From JAGPCK01 sp041675505 (GTDB lineage: Bacteria; Bacteroidota; Bacteroidia; UKL13-3), in the NCBI GenBank assembly GCA_041675505.1, contig JBAYTR010000007.1:1-64000 (forward strand): a DNA stretch of 64,000 nt. The letters run 5' to 3'. Position numbers and translations under genes: made by a program. Position 1 is the stretch's first letter. Each line of letters starts with the position of its first letter. The notes under the pieces are model-generated. The model worked only from the letters and a program-made list of their open reading frames with translations, had not been told where the DNA came from and made no database searches. Shown here in pieces: positions 16,446 through 24,775 of this stretch.

Positions 16446-16964
16446 TTAAGGGGCATATTTAAAATCAAAACGACCATGCGTTATTTTCACACTCTTACTC
16501 AGGTAACGGTTATACAACGTAAAACTAAATTCACCGGCCATGTAGTGCCTCACAGAATCTAAGCGTGTAATTTTCATGTAGGCAAAGTCAGAAGGTGTGT
16601 ACCTTGAAGCATATGACTCACCGTCTACAATATAACCAAAAGAATGTATACTGCCATCATTAAACGGTAGCAGGTAGTATCCGGGTTTAGTGATTATACC
16701 TCTTGTTAATAAAATTAATGTCCCCCCCAACGGTGATTGGTTGTCTGCTTGAATTTCTATTGTACCGTTGTAGTAAGCTGCATAATAAAAAGCCGACATA
16801 TCTGGACGTAAAGTGAAAGCTTCTCCATTTACCAAACAGCCCATGGTTTGTGCACCTGAGGTGGTGGCGGGCGGCAGCTTGTCCAGCTCGCTTTCTTTTT
16901 TGCATTGAACATTCAGGCAGCAAAAAGACACAAACAGTAACAAGAGTGAATATTTGTTTTTCAT
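16446..16964 (-). CDS. DUF6252-like lipoprotein
   Basis: A 172-residue lipoprotein (lipobox ending NVQC-KK, Cys near 21). The mature part begins with the recurrent Bacteroidota pattern LPPATTSGAQTMGCLVNGEAF and ends GEFSFTLYN then ITHGRFDFKY, which I associate with DUF6252-type proteins of unknown function; the family name is from memory. It lies entirely between the two copies of the threonine aldolase 3' end and points against that gene, so it arrived or was rearranged as part of that segment. Confidence 0.75.
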   Translation of the reverse strand: MKNKYSLLLLFVSFCCLNVQCKKESELDKLPPATTSGAQTMGCLVNGEAFTLRPDMSAFYYAAYYNGTIEIQADNQSPLGGTLILLTRGIITKPGYYLLPFNDGSIHSFGYIVDGESYASRYTPSDFAYMKITRLDSVRHYMAGEFSFTLYNRYLSKSVKITHGRFDFKYAP

Positions 16965-17109
16965 AAAGCAGCGTGTTTTGTTATTCGAAGTAAGTGATTT
17001 TGAGTTGTAAATGAAAGATATACAATTAGTGCTTTACTATGAATTTTAGATGTATTTAAATCATCTGATGAGTTTACCATGTCTTTCACTGTTTAAATAA
17101 AATATCATA
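16965..17109. other. AT-rich spacer upstream of the DUF6252-like gene
   Basis: No gene seen. It should carry the minus-strand promoter of the lipoprotein gene, but no clean TAnnTTTG was identified. It ends at the second copy of the 68-bp repeat. Confidence 0.5.
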
Positions 17110-17202
17110 GGCAATGGCCTTTTCCGGATGGTAATGCATTTGGACATAACTGCTGAACAGTTTGATTATTTGGAACATACACTAAAATCCTTCCCGGCCT
17201 GA
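17110..17202 (+). pseudogene. Detached 3' end of threonine aldolase
   Basis: In-frame translation gives GNGLFRMVMHLDITAEQ, then FDYLEHTLKSFPA and stop, matching the aldolase C-terminus but with a different last stretch. The first 68 bp are the repeat at 16184-16251. It has no start and is not a separate gene. It probably marks the original end of ltaE before the 926-bp segment was inserted or duplicated. Confidence 0.85.
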
Positions 17203-17224
17203 TTTTTGTCAGCCCAAAGGAAAC

Positions 17225-17241
17225 TTAACGATTCCTTAACA
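17225..17241 (+). promoter_or_regulatory. Pho-box-like direct repeat before the first PiT gene
   Basis: TTAAC at 17225-17229 and TTAACA at 17236-17241 repeat with an 11-bp period. This is the form of PhoP/PhoB boxes in some bacteria (TTAACA-N5 repeats in Bacillus). The second copy lies 20 bp before the -7 element, in activator position. A similar array precedes the porin gene of the same cluster. Confidence 0.5.
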
Positions 17242-17261
17242 TAGGGTGCATTTTACCCCTC

Positions 17262-17269
17262 TACCTTTG
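17262..17269 (+). promoter_or_regulatory. TAnnTTTG promoter element for PiT
   Basis: TACCTTTG ends 18 bp before the ATG at 17288. It has no TTTG at -33, which fits an activator-dependent promoter. Confidence 0.55.
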
Positions 17270-17287
17270 TCCTCAAAGGTTTCTTTT

Positions 17288-18691
17288 ATGTTTGGTTTAG
17301 ACACAACCCTCACCGTTTTACTTGTAGTATGTCTGCTCGCAGCATTCATTTTCGAATTCATCAATGGATTTCATGACACAGCCAATGCCGTAGCTACAGT
17401 AATTTACACCAACTCCCTCAAACCCAATGTGGCGGTGGCTTGGTCGGGCATTATGAATGCTACGGGTGTATTTATGGGAGGCATTACGGTTGCTATGGGC
17501 ATCAGTAACTTATTGCCCGTTGATGTGCTCATTGATACCAACATTTACCACAATGTGGCACTCATACTTTCATTATTAGTAACCGCCATTATCTGGAACT
17601 TAGGTACCTGGTATCTGGGCATTCCCTGTTCCAGCTCGCATACACTGGTAGGTTCAATGTTGGGTGTAGGACTGGCCTACTCATTTATTGCCGTTGACCA
17701 ATCAGTATCATATGTAAACTGGAGCAAGGCTTCAGATATAGGAATGTCATTGTTGCTATCCCCGTTGTTGGGTTTCAGTCTGGCTATTTTAGTAATGTAC
17801 CTCTTGCGCATTTTTGTAAAAAATAAACAGATATTTAAAGAACCACAAACCAACCAGCCTCCGCCCTTCTGGATACGGGTTACGTTGTTGTTCACCTGCA
17901 CGGCCGTGAGTTACTCACACGGTTCGAATGACGGACAAAAAGGAGTTGGTTTGGTAATGCTTATTCTTATTGCTATTGTTCCCACCAAATTTGCTTTGGA
18001 CCACAACAAAGATTTTTCTCAGTTCTCTTCAGGTGCCAAAGAATTGCAAGTGTTGATGGCAAAAGTGGATGTGACTCAACTGAACAAGGAAGACAGCTTT
18101 GAGTATGTAAAAACTTCACGCATAATCAACGACCTGAGCACCGACCTCTCCAAAGTAAGCGACATGAGTACTGCTTCAGAAGTGGAACAGTACAACATTA
18201 GAAAAGACCTGATTATTCTGACAAAATCATCAAAAAAACTGATGGAAAGTGACGGACTGAACCTGAGTGAAAATGACAAAAAGAAATACCAGAGCGAACT
18301 TAAAAAAGTAAAAAGTCTTACCGACTACGCTCCCTCGTGGGTAATACTGATGATTGCCCTGGCATTGGGTTTGGGAACCATGGTAGGTTGGAAACGTATA
18401 GTGCAAACCATTGGTGAAAAAATAGGCAAAGAACACCTAACCTATGCACAGGGTGCTTCTTCTGAGTTAGTCGCTGCTGCTACCATAAGTGCATCAACCG
18501 CTTTGGGATTACCGGTAAGTACCACACAGGTACTATCATCAGGTATTGCAGGTAGTATGGTAGCCAGCAAGGGTATCAAAAACCTGCAAAAGAAAACCAT
18601 CCGCAATATTTTTATTGCCTGGGTACTTACACTTCCTGTATGTATTCTGATGTCGGGTGGACTGTTCCTTTTATTACGCTGGATACTGTAA
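17288..18691 (+). CDS. Inorganic phosphate transporter, PiT family (first paralogue)
   Basis: A 467-residue inner-membrane permease that imports phosphate with a cation. It has the two inverted PHO4 halves: FINGFHDTANAVATVIYTNSL near the N-terminus, with PCSSSHTLVGS soon after, and YSHGSNDGQKGVG in the middle with LPVSTTQVLSSGI near the end. A hydrophilic loop of about 110 residues (roughly 245-355), rich in Lys, Ser and Asp, separates the halves. The frame extends to a GTG at 17246, but the ATG at 17288 fits the promoter. The stop codon abuts the convergent DUF3298 gene with no gap. Confidence 0.93.
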   Translation: MFGLDTTLTVLLVVCLLAAFIFEFINGFHDTANAVATVIYTNSLKPNVAVAWSGIMNATGVFMGGITVAMGISNLLPVDVLIDTNIYHNVALILSLLVTAIIWNLGTWYLGIPCSSSHTLVGSMLGVGLAYSFIAVDQSVSYVNWSKASDIGMSLLLSPLLGFSLAILVMYLLRIFVKNKQIFKEPQTNQPPPFWIRVTLLFTCTAVSYSHGSNDGQKGVGLVMLILIAIVPTKFALDHNKDFSQFSSGAKELQVLMAKVDVTQLNKEDSFEYVKTSRIINDLSTDLSKVSDMSTASEVEQYNIRKDLIILTKSSKKLMESDGLNLSENDKKKYQSELKKVKSLTDYAPSWVILMIALALGLGTMVGWKRIVQTIGEKIGKEHLTYAQGASSELVAAATISASTALGLPVSTTQVLSSGIAGSMVASKGIKNLQKKTIRNIFIAWVLTLPVCILMSGGLFLLLRWIL

Positions 18692-19489
18692 TTACTGCAT
18701 CCACTCTTTACGCACCAGCTTTCCTATTTTAGCAGCCGGAATTGTAATTACTGTACTTCCGTTTGCATAACTGCTCACCTCATAAGGGTTATAACAAAAC
18801 GTGATTCCGTCTTTGTGGATGTAGAAATTATTGTTCAGGTAAAAATGTTCATCTTTAAACCAGTAACCTGCCTCCTCATACGTTTGTGAGGGCGCAATCA
18901 ATTTCTCTGACCTGAATAGCGGATCGGCCAGTGCCGTAAGTTTGTAGATAGCCGTGCTGTCAAAAAAGTCAAACAACTTCAATCGTTTTCCGGTATTTCT
19001 GTCCAGCAATATGTAGTGTTGCTCCTGCATTCCGTGTGCCCCGCCTGTAAAGGAAGAGTGTGAGTAGCTGAATGTAATCCAGCGTTTGTTTTGCAACAAC
19101 ACGTTTACGTTTTTGTTGATGTACCAAGGCGTTGAGTAATCTTTTTGTTCTGCAACAAATGCACTGTACTCCTGAATGAATTTTTGCTGCAAACTATCTG
19201 CATCGTTTATATTGCCTTCACCATCAGTAAAAATTTGAGTGAGCATTTCACTCACTGAATCCTGAAGTGGTGGAGTTAAGCCCGTGAAGCCAGGATAACT
19301 GAAATGAATATATGTGCAGGAGGAAGAAGAATCAGGCACACAGTTAGTATAACTCAACATTTTCTCTTGCTGTACATACTGCAACGTATCTGTTGCAGCA
19401 GCATTTTTATCTGTTGAATTGAGGCCACAAGAGCCTGTAGAAAGCACTACAACAGAAAGCAGTAATAGCCCGGTAATATTTCTCTTCAT
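18692..19489 (-). CDS. DUF3298/DUF4163 lipoprotein
   Basis: A 265-residue exported protein. The ATG at 19489 is chosen because it starts a lipoprotein signal (MKRNITGLLLLSVVVLSTGSC); the longer frame to 19567 runs into the upstream terminator. The C-terminal half has the DUF3298 signature YLNNNFYIHKDGITFCYNPYEVSSYA, and the middle has SSFTGGAHGMQEQHYILLD, with the conserved G-G-A-H-G. Family role unknown (RsiV in Bacillus has this fold and binds lysozyme). It interrupts the phosphate cluster and has its own transcript, since a terminator precedes it. Confidence 0.85.
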   Translation of the reverse strand: MKRNITGLLLLSVVVLSTGSCGLNSTDKNAAATDTLQYVQQEKMLSYTNCVPDSSSSCTYIHFSYPGFTGLTPPLQDSVSEMLTQIFTDGEGNINDADSLQQKFIQEYSAFVAEQKDYSTPWYINKNVNVLLQNKRWITFSYSHSSFTGGAHGMQEQHYILLDRNTGKRLKLFDFFDSTAIYKLTALADPLFRSEKLIAPSQTYEEAGYWFKDEHFYLNNNFYIHKDGITFCYNPYEVSSYANGSTVITIPAAKIGKLVRKEWMQ

Positions 19490-19551
19490 ATAAAAACAAA
19501 AATACTCCATCAGGCCGAAGTGAAAAATGATATTACTCACCTGATACCCAC

Positions 19552-19582
19552 AAAAAAGGCCCACCATCAGGTGAGCCTTTTT
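19552..19582. terminator. Bidirectional intrinsic terminator
   Basis: GGCCCACC at 19558-19565 pairs with GGTGAGCC at 19570-19577 (8 bp, one G-T) around ATCA. It is flanked by an A-run (19552-19557) and a T-run (19578-19582), so it can act on both strands. It ends the PiT-DUF47 transcript on the minus strand. Confidence 0.75.
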
Positions 19583-19600
19583 AAACTATTTTCAAAAAAA

Positions 19601-20998
19601 TTAACTCAAGGCAGTTACAATCAGGTAGGCTATAGCAGCCAGTGTAGCACTTACCGGTATAGTAAGAATCCAGGCCCACAGCAGGTTTACGGTTACACCC
19701 CACCGTACCGCAGATAACCGTTTGGTAGCTCCCACACCAATAATGGAACCGGTGATGGTATGTGTGGTACTTACCGGAATACCCATTTGCTCCGTCATGA
19801 ATAAAGTAAGTGCACCGGAGGTTTCAGCACATACACCTTCCAATGGTGTAACTTTGGTAATGCGTGTGCCCATGGTTTTAATAATTTTCCATCCGCCACT
19901 CATGGTTCCTAAACCAATAGCTGCATAACACGCCAAAGGAACCCAATCAGGCATTTGTTTTAAATCAGTTATATCTCCGTTGGCCACCATAGCTGCTGCA
20001 ATAATGCCCATAACTTTTTGCGCATCGTTACCACCATGTCCTACACTAAATGCTGCGGAAGAAAGCAGTTGCAGCTTCTTAAACATGTTAGACATTTTAA
20101 AAGCTGTAGGTGTTTTTATTTTCTCTACATAAACATAGGCCATCACAAAAATGAGCATGGTTACCATAATGCCGTAAACAAGGTAAGAGTTATCGGCTTT
20201 GTTCAGGTCCTTGGCTATTTTAGCCTCATCTACATTCGGGTTAATGTTTTGTTTAATGCGGGCAGCCACCTCTTTGTTGCCTAACTCATCGTACTGCGCA
20301 ATTAACGGTTCAATAGCCTTCAATTGTGCATTTATAGAATCGAGCTTAGGTTTCGCTTCCGGATTATGAGCCACTTCTTTTTTAATCTTATCTGCCTGCA
20401 GGTACTTCGATATGTTCTCATTCATCTTATTTTGTTCAAATAAGTCAAATGCCCACCAGGTAATAACCGCAGCACCCGCCATAATCCCTATTCGTATCCA
20501 GGTGTTGCGCATTACGGTGATTAACGTAATACCCATAGACATGCCCATACCAATAAGCGGGGCAAGAAAAATGAATAACACTGTTTTAAGAATTTTATCC
20601 ATAGCCACCACATCACTCAACACTACCCATCCTTTGGTAAATATGGCATGTGCAACAGCTGCACCGGCAAAACCACCGATGAGCGTGTGGGAAGATGAAG
20701 AAGGAATTCCATACCACCACGTAATTAAGTTCCAAGTGATGGCCGCCAACAAGCCTGAAAAAATTACGGTGAGGGTAATAAACTCTGCGTGTACGGTTTT
20801 ACCTATTGTGTTGGCAACAGCATGGTCTTTAAAAATAAAGAAGGCAATAAAATTAAATATTGCCGCCCATATTACTGCCTGAAACGGAGTAAGCACTTTA
20901 GTGGAAACAACAGTAGCAATGGAATTGGCCGCATCATGAAAACCGTTGATGTAGTCAAATACCAGCGCCAGTATAATAATAATTACAAGAAACGTCAT
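19601..20998 (-). CDS. Inorganic phosphate transporter, PiT family (second paralogue)
   Basis: A 465-residue inner-membrane phosphate permease. It carries the PiT repeats DYINGFHDAANSIATVVST, PSSSSHTLIGG, SVGHGGNDAQKVMGI and GIPVSTTHTITGSIIG. Between the halves lies a soluble Lys/Glu-rich loop (about residues 190-275). It is clearly diverged from the first PiT. It lies 9 bp downstream of the DUF47 gene in the same direction; DUF47-PiT pairs are a standard arrangement in which the PhoU-like protein controls the permease. Confidence 0.93.
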   Translation of the reverse strand: MTFLVIIIILALVFDYINGFHDAANSIATVVSTKVLTPFQAVIWAAIFNFIAFFIFKDHAVANTIGKTVHAEFITLTVIFSGLLAAITWNLITWWYGIPSSSSHTLIGGFAGAAVAHAIFTKGWVVLSDVVAMDKILKTVLFIFLAPLIGMGMSMGITLITVMRNTWIRIGIMAGAAVITWWAFDLFEQNKMNENISKYLQADKIKKEVAHNPEAKPKLDSINAQLKAIEPLIAQYDELGNKEVAARIKQNINPNVDEAKIAKDLNKADNSYLVYGIMVTMLIFVMAYVYVEKIKTPTAFKMSNMFKKLQLLSSAAFSVGHGGNDAQKVMGIIAAAMVANGDITDLKQMPDWVPLACYAAIGLGTMSGGWKIIKTMGTRITKVTPLEGVCAETSGALTLFMTEQMGIPVSTTHTITGSIIGVGATKRLSAVRWGVTVNLLWAWILTIPVSATLAAIAYLIVTALS

Positions 20999-21007
20999 TG
21001 TAGTAGG

Positions 21008-21655
21008 TTAAGCGTATTTTACAACAATGGATTCAATCACGTTGGCTGCATCTTCAAACTTATCTGTAGCAATTTCCATTACCTGATAAATTTCCCGCTT
21101 TTTGATAAGTTCTTTTACATCTGTTTCTGTTTCAAACAAGCGCTCAATGCACATATCAAACACATCGTCTGCCTGATTTTCGTAGCTGTTTACTTTAATT
21201 ACCGCTTCTGTAATACTTTGAATGTTGCGCATATTACGCAGTTCCAACACTGCTGTTTTTACCTGATCAGAGCCCTGACGGATAATCTCCGCCATTTTCT
21301 GAATACCACTATCGTTGGGATTTACTTTATAAAAGTTAATCTTTTTAGCTGAGGCATATATGTAATCACAAATATCATCCAATGCAATGGCGAGGTAGTG
21401 AATATCTTCACGATCAAATGGAGTAATAAAATTTTTACCTAACTCCTGAAATATCTGATGTGTTAATTCATCGTTTTTATGTTCCAGATTTTCGAGTTGT
21501 TTAATCAACACTCCGCGTTTGTCAAAATCAGGCTCTGCTACAACATCGGTAATAAGTTTACCCATTTCTGAAACGTTCATGGCAACTGATTCGAACAAAG
21601 AGAAAAACACCCTGTCTTTGGGTAAGAAAATCTGTAAAATGCTGTTAAGGCTCAT
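21008..21655 (-). CDS. DUF47 family PhoU-like regulator of phosphate transport
   Basis: A 215-residue all-helical cytosolic protein of the PhoU/DUF47 fold. Recognised by the E/D-rich metal-site repeats: LENLEHKNDELTHQIFQEL and DREDIHYLAIALDDICDYIYA in the first half, KVNSYENQADDVFD and ATDKFEDAANVIESIV in the second. Related proteins gate PiT-type permeases. It stands directly in front of the second PiT gene and 24 bp after the porin gene, so porin, DUF47 and PiT probably form one operon. Confidence 0.92.
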   Translation of the reverse strand: MSLNSILQIFLPKDRVFFSLFESVAMNVSEMGKLITDVVAEPDFDKRGVLIKQLENLEHKNDELTHQIFQELGKNFITPFDREDIHYLAIALDDICDYIYASAKKINFYKVNPNDSGIQKMAEIIRQGSDQVKTAVLELRNMRNIQSITEAVIKVNSYENQADDVFDMCIERLFETETDVKELIKKREIYQVMEIATDKFEDAANVIESIVVKYA

Positions 21656-21679
21656 TAGTATGTTATTAAATTTTGTTTG

Positions 21680-22855
21680 TTAAATACCCATCTCTACCTG
21701 AAAACGAATGCTCCAGTTATTTTTTGCCGGTGCATCAACTACGTTTTTGTAGGTTACATCAGTTTGCAATTTTAAGCGATGTCCTTTTAAATATTTGCCT
21801 ACACCCAGCGCATAATAATCCGTTTTTGCTTCTTTTAGCTTTGTATCACCCAGCGGATGCAGGACTGTGTAGCGTCCTACGATAGAAAATTTATTTTTAA
21901 AAACGTAGCTAAGATCAGTATTAAAACCATTTCCTGAGAATACATAGGCACTGTTTCCTGAAGTATCTTTGGTTATGGGGCTTCCTGTGTAGCGTTGAGC
22001 CAACTCGCTGCTCCACGCCCACCCTTTGTATTTAAAGACAAAATCAAAGTAGGTACTACGAATATCCCGGGGTTCATATAGCACCTTGCCAATACTTCCT
22101 CCGGTACGGGTAGCATTTTCATTGTAGCTGAAAGCTCCCGCCAAAGCAAGTTTGGGTTTCTTCTCTCGCTCCAAATCACCCTCAAAATAATCTCCGCCAT
22201 TGGTAAAATTCCCGAAAGGATATACCTCTACTCGACCAGAATAAGCCAGTGCGTCTGTCTTTTCAATGTTTCTACCATTACCTCCCGTTATTGCACCCCT
22301 GGCTGAGTAGTACACTTTGCCTATTTTGTTGTTGTAATAAATATTAAACCCGTAATCACGGTCAACCTGAAATACACTGTTAAAATTAGAGCGATCCGGC
22401 ATCTGCAAATCCCCCGATGAAACAAGTCGTTGACGATTACCCGGAAGTTTACTTTGCCCCAAACCAAACTGAAGGTTTTTATTTGGCCTGTAAAAAGCCA
22501 TAGCATCACGAATAACATTGGGAAATGAAGTATTGTCCCAATCCATATCACCTCTGGAAAAAGATAGCTGAATAACGTAGGTAAACTTCGGGTTGTATAC
22601 AAATCCGTCTAAGCGCAACCTTAACCTGCGCACTACAGCCTCCCACTCGTGCGTGCTGAGGTCTTTATCTGAAACAGTACTCATACCAAATCTGTTCTGC
22701 ATCCTGAATCGCAAATTTAAGGAGAAGGAGCTATCGTGTGGGGTGATGTTAAGTCCTTTTGACGAGGAGAAATAAGGAATCGGATTGTCAATGTGTTGAG
22801 CCAATGCCGTGAAGCCAAAAAACACTACAAAAACAATCGGTAAATATTTTTTCAT
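21680..22855 (-). CDS. Outer-membrane porin, phosphate-selective OprO/OprP type
   Basis: A 391-residue beta-barrel with a signal peptide (to TALAQ). Short N-terminal region, then the RLRLRLDGFVYNPKFTYVIQLSF strand-turn typical of OprP-type porins, the YRPNKNLQFGLGQSKLPGNRQR segment and alternating aromatic strands to the end. In known members the channel prefers phosphate. Its position before DUF47 and PiT and the TTAACA repeats upstream support a role in bringing phosphate across the outer membrane. Confidence 0.85.
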   Translation of the reverse strand: MKKYLPIVFVVFFGFTALAQHIDNPIPYFSSSKGLNITPHDSSFSLNLRFRMQNRFGMSTVSDKDLSTHEWEAVVRRLRLRLDGFVYNPKFTYVIQLSFSRGDMDWDNTSFPNVIRDAMAFYRPNKNLQFGLGQSKLPGNRQRLVSSGDLQMPDRSNFNSVFQVDRDYGFNIYYNNKIGKVYYSARGAITGGNGRNIEKTDALAYSGRVEVYPFGNFTNGGDYFEGDLEREKKPKLALAGAFSYNENATRTGGSIGKVLYEPRDIRSTYFDFVFKYKGWAWSSELAQRYTGSPITKDTSGNSAYVFSGNGFNTDLSYVFKNKFSIVGRYTVLHPLGDTKLKEAKTDYYALGVGKYLKGHRLKLQTDVTYKNVVDAPAKNNWSIRFQVEMGI

Positions 22856-22889
22856 CTTGCTGAATTTTGGTGCAAGAATATTATGCCTG

Positions 22890-22929
22890 TGTTAAGAGAA
22901 TGTTAAATGATATATTAAATTAATGTTAA
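22890..22929 (-). promoter_or_regulatory. Pho-box-like array before the porin operon
   Basis: On the plus strand TGTTAA stands at 22890-22895, 22901-22906 and 22924-22929, with TATTAA at 22913-22918: periods of 11, 12 and 11 bp. On the minus strand this is a row of TTAACA/TTAATA half-sites, 35 bp and more before the porin ATG. A weak -7 (TATTCTTG, 22880-22873) follows. Confidence 0.5.
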
Positions 22930-22988
22930 GGTAACTTTTGGTTAGCGCTGGCTAAACAATTAATTTACCTCAACCTGCCTTAAATGCT

Positions 22989-23030
22989 GAGACCCCAATC
23001 AACTTTAAGTTTGATTGGGGTCTCGCTTTT
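22989..23030. terminator. Long perfect hairpin between divergent transcript ends
   Basis: A 14-bp perfect stem (GAGACCCCAATCAA at 22989-23002 with its reverse complement at 23011-23024) around 8 nt, followed by GCTTTTG on the plus strand. It probably ends the minus-strand lamin-tail gene just downstream of its stop (23051), although the U-run on that side is poor. Confidence 0.65.
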
Positions 23031-23050
23031 GTATGCAAAAATTATGTGTA

Positions 23051-24652
23051 CTATTTCTGAATAGTGAGTTGTTGCTTGTATACAGCTCCTTGAGCATCAC
23101 GGGCAATCAGCCAGTAATTGCCATTGGCCAGATGATTCACATCAACAGAACCGGAATAATGTTCAATGGAAGTGCTGAGTTGTTTTCTGCCCAGTACATC
23201 AAAAATCTCTACGGTAAATTGATCTGAGTGCTCATTACGGAGATTAATGTATCCCGCAGATGGGTTGGGATACAGAATGAATGAACGATTGGCAGCATTG
23301 TCTTTTAAGCCGGTAGGGAAACAACCTCTGCCGGGGTTGGCAAAAATAGAATCGATAATAAGCGACATGCCGGCAAAATCTAAAGAGCGGGTCCACACTT
23401 TGGGTAATGAATTATCTGCTGCCCACGGATAACAATTGGAAAGCGAGTAACCGTCTCCGTCAGCCAATGTATCCCATGGAAGCGCATTGTTGTATTCCAC
23501 AGAATCAATGTGCTGGTCAACGGTGTTTTCAATTACAATTTCTTCGCCTGAATTACTCAGGCTGCCGCTGGTCCATTGCAAAGCGGGCACATTAAAAAAT
23601 GCTCTGATAGCTGCAGAGTCCTGAGCCACTACCAAATATTGGCCCGGGTTAAGTGTCATTTGAGGAAAGGTAAATGAAACACCGTCTTTAATCTTATACC
23701 CACCCATTATGGCCGGAGTTGAGCCTGCATTATACAATTCAATAAACTCCAAAGGAACGGTATCAGGCGGATTAAACATTATCTCACTGATTTGCACATT
23801 GGCAACTGTGGTATTACTCACGAGAGTGAAATAAGCGGTATTCATCACGTTGCCTGAAATGTCCTGCACACCTCCGATAACCAACGTGTAAAACTGCCCC
23901 TGATTAAGCGGACTGGCCAGGTTAAGCGTAACCACATTGTTAGATTCCGTGGCTGAGCTGATAGTGCCTAAACCTACATAGTTGGTAGTGGTAGTTGCGG
24001 TAGTGGTGTTCAAAGGCTCATCAAAAGTTACCTGCACTTGTGTTGCATTTACTAATTTGGCTCTGGTGGCAAGAGGTGGAAAGGCGTCAACACTGGCTCC
24101 GTAAAGTTTGATGTCGTCAATGGCTGCGTAATCACTGCCACCATTTTGACGGGCAACAAACCGAATGCGGATGTACTGTGCATTGGCCGGGGCCGCAACG
24201 GTAACTGTTTCCCATTGCTGGGTGTTACTGCGCAATTCTACCAGCTGAGATGTCCAGGTTGTGCCGTTGTTGTACTCCACAATATAACCCAATGTATCGC
24301 TGTTATCAAACCCGAAGGTGTAATACTTGAATCTTAAGAATGCCCGCGGGTAAGCACTTATATCTACAGCAGGAAAAGTAAGTGTATGCCTGAAATCTCC
24401 ACCACCACATCCTCCGTTATCCAAATCATTCATTCCCCAGAAACGGCTGCCATCTATGGGAGAAAGAATATCGAACAAACGTGTGGTATCGCTCCAGGTA
24501 TCGTCTCCTGTGCAATTGTATTTAGGCGGGAATACGGTGTAGTTCCAATTGTCGGCACCGTTCTCAAAGCTCTGCCAGTTAAGCAGTGTTTGCCCAAAAG
24601 ACGCCAAGGGTGAAGTAAGACTTAGAATCAGTAGTAATTTTAAAACTCTCAT
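23051..24652 (-). CDS. Secreted lamin-tail domain protein with T9SS type A sorting domain
   Basis: A 533-residue protein. The signal peptide ends ASFGQ. Residues about 20-190 form a MAM/CBM-like jelly roll (RIRFVARQNGGSDYAAIDDIKLYG), about 195-285 an SbsA/Ig-like domain (VTFDEPLNTTTATT, DISGNVMNTAYFTL), and about 290-400 a lamin-tail domain (VQISEIMFNPPDTVPLEFIELYN). The type A sorting domain follows (FILYPNPSAGYINL, VLGRKQL). Lamin-tail domains in bacteria occur in secreted nucleases and adhesins; no nuclease motif is present here. Confidence 0.85.
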   Translation of the reverse strand: MRVLKLLLILSLTSPLASFGQTLLNWQSFENGADNWNYTVFPPKYNCTGDDTWSDTTRLFDILSPIDGSRFWGMNDLDNGGCGGGDFRHTLTFPAVDISAYPRAFLRFKYYTFGFDNSDTLGYIVEYNNGTTWTSQLVELRSNTQQWETVTVAAPANAQYIRIRFVARQNGGSDYAAIDDIKLYGASVDAFPPLATRAKLVNATQVQVTFDEPLNTTTATTTTNYVGLGTISSATESNNVVTLNLASPLNQGQFYTLVIGGVQDISGNVMNTAYFTLVSNTTVANVQISEIMFNPPDTVPLEFIELYNAGSTPAIMGGYKIKDGVSFTFPQMTLNPGQYLVVAQDSAAIRAFFNVPALQWTSGSLSNSGEEIVIENTVDQHIDSVEYNNALPWDTLADGDGYSLSNCYPWAADNSLPKVWTRSLDFAGMSLIIDSIFANPGRGCFPTGLKDNAANRSFILYPNPSAGYINLRNEHSDQFTVEIFDVLGRKQLSTSIEHYSGSVDVNHLANGNYWLIARDAQGAVYKQQLTIQK

Positions 24653-24775
24653 AACAATTTATTTATGCCAAAAATATGGAACCTTTGCTTAATACACCAC
24701 TTTTATACCGAAACTTTTTGGGGTATTTTGCGCTTTGCATATATATTTACACCTCAGACCAAACCCAATACGCTT

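Noticed and set aside
20412..21352. Plus-strand frames opposite PiT and DUF47 (156 and 187 codons)
   Set aside because: They are antisense to well-supported genes and have the biased composition of shadows.
23051..24652. Extracellular nuclease call for the lamin-tail protein
   Set aside because: Lamin-tail domains often accompany nucleases, but no nuclease active-site motif is visible in this protein.
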